DNA of 64,000 nt, from assembly GCA_034110465.1 (NCBI GenBank), contig JAWUZD010000002.1:1-64000 (forward strand), read 5' to 3'. Of this stretch, positions 63,111 to 64,000 are shown one piece after another. How positions within the stretch are numbered: the first letter of the stretch is position 1; each line of letters opens with the position of its first letter. The notes under the pieces were generated by a model. The model was not told the DNA's origin. It did not search any database and saw nothing but the letters and a program-made list of their open reading frames with translations. The translations under genes and the position numbers were made by a program. Source of the stretch: Aurantibacter sp034110465. GTDB lineage: Bacteria > Bacteroidota > Bacteroidia > Flavobacteriales > Flavobacteriaceae.

Positions 63111-64000
63111 CTATGCTTCGTCTTTCCAGTTTAAACGATCTTGTTGGTTGTAAGGCCAAGGCGCACCATTGTTTTCTATATTAGACATCATATTATTTAA
63201 TTCTGTTGGCGCAGCGCTTTCTTCCATTACTAGATAGCTACGCATTTCCATAATAATACTTAATGGATCGATACTTACTGGACAAGCTTCTACACAAGCG
63301 TTACAACTGGTACAAGCCCAAAGTTCTTCTGGTGTAATATAATCGTTTAATAACTGTTTTCCATCTGGTACAAAAACACCTTTATTAGCGTCTATGTTTT
63401 TACCAACTTCGGTTAAACGATCTCTGGTATCCATCATAATTTTACGAGGCGATAATTTTTTACCCGTAAGATTTGCTGGACATTCGCTAGTACAACGTCC
63501 ACATTCTGTACACGTATAAGCGTTTAATAGGTTTATCCAAGGTAAATCTTGAACATCGCTAGCTCCAAATTTTTCTGGTTCTGTGTCTTCTTCAGTTTCT
63601 GGTGCTGCTGCAAATGGATCTGCGTCTGGATCCATCATTAACATCACTTCTTTTGTTACTGTTGGATTATTTGGAAACTGACCTTTTGGTGTTAATTTTC
63701 CATAATAAACATTTGGAAATGCTAATAGAATATGTAAATGTTTTGAGTAGTATAAGTAATTTAAGAAGGTTAAAATTCCTAAAATATGAATCCACCAAGC
63801 ACTACGTTCTATAATATGTAAAGTGCCTTCTGATAATCCTGAAAATAAAGGCGCTATAAATTGACTAATTACATTACCTGAATTTAAGTCTTGAAAAGAG
63901 GTATCTGTTGCATTCATTATTAAGAATAATGACATTAAAACAACTTCAAAATATAAAATAAAATTTCCATCGGATTTTGGCCAACCTTTCATTTCGGAAC
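63111..64000 (-). CDS. Membrane-bound 4Fe-4S dicluster protein (5' part outside window)
   Basis: The frame is open to the window edge (…SEMKGWPKSDGNF), so the N-terminus is missing; an ATG at 63992 is internal. At least two membrane spans remain (about residues 12-25 and 70-83 from there). The soluble end holds two ferredoxin-like clusters: CTECGRCTSECP and CTSCNACVEACP. Family members with an N-terminal cytochrome-b-like membrane domain pair with CCG proteins such as the one at 61847-62638, acting as quinone-linked redox enzymes. Confidence 0.9.
   Translation of the reverse strand, partial: SEMKGWPKSDGNFILYFEVVLMSLFLIMNATDTSFQDLNSGNVISQFIAPLFSGLSEGTLHIIERSAWWIHILGILTFLNYLYYSKHLHILLAFPNVYYGKLTPKGQFPNNPTVTKEVMLMMDPDADPFAAAPETEEDTEPEKFGASDVQDLPWINLLNAYTCTECGRCTSECPANLTGKKLSPRKIMMDTRDRLTEVGKNIDANKGVFVPDGKQLLNDYITPEELWACTSCNACVEACPVSIDPLSIIMEMRSYLVMEESAAPTELNNMMSNIENNGAPWPYNQQDRLNWKDEA

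Overview
The window is AT-rich chromosomal DNA from a member of the Flavobacteriaceae (Bacteroidetes), probably a marine genus near Olleya, Lacinutrix or Winogradskyella; the genus is a guess. The evidence is a type IX secretion adhesin/SprF/OmpA trio, a BshA glycosyltransferase (bacillithiol), promoters of the Bacteroidetes -7 type (TAnnTTTG), and many Bacteroidetes-type lipoproteins and DUF proteins. I saw no rRNA, tRNA, CRISPR array, insertion sequence or prophage.

The most unusual region is the left edge (1-3660). It holds the 3' end of a repeat-containing, Thr/Cys-rich peptide gene, then a strong intercistronic hairpin, then a tight three-gene operon: an APH-fold kinase, a HopA1-family protein and a LanC-like cyclase with its zinc ligands. 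This looks like a ribosomally made lanthipeptide system built on the split kinase/lyase logic of class V lanthipeptides and thioamitides, but with a recognisable LanC and a multi-core precursor. The leader region, and any transporter or protease, lie outside the window.

3.9-24.4 kb is mostly housekeeping and conserved hypothetical genes: a Na+/solute symporter, a TruA-like enzyme, a thioesterase, two DEAD-box helicases with variant motif II followed by an odd SDR protein, and OsmC. It also holds two near-identical cold-shock genes, each behind a sigma-54-like -24/-12 promoter. Further on are EF-hand/YHYH proteins, a desaturase with a Crp-family regulator, a flavin oxidoreductase and a large zinc metalloprotease. 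Two overlapping tiny membrane-protein genes sit at 14749-15041.

24.9-33.0 kb is a T9SS surface-adhesin locus with long internal repeats. 33-49 kb carries transporters, a hibernation factor, helicases, uracil-DNA glycosylase, a lipoprotein with a TonB-like C-terminus, MutS2, rhodanese, a dicarboxylate symporter and chorismate synthase. It also holds a FAD monooxygenase gene interrupted by two in-frame TAG codons, both at expected Trp positions.

50.4-54.8 kb looks like a catabolic module. An Lrp-type regulator and a YdiJ-like FAD/Fe-S dehydrogenase are divergent from a DUF1338 (2-oxoadipate dioxygenase/decarboxylase-like) gene, which together could turn 2-oxoadipate into D-2-hydroxyglutarate and then 2-oxoglutarate. 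55.4-64 kb has BshA, a GH3/beta-lactamase fusion, a SerB operon with small membrane proteins, and a pair of Fe-S redox proteins, the last cut by the window edge.

Several genes have a TTG just upstream of the likely start that lies inside the -7 promoter box or the preceding reading frame; I moved those starts to downstream ATG codons and say so in each entry.
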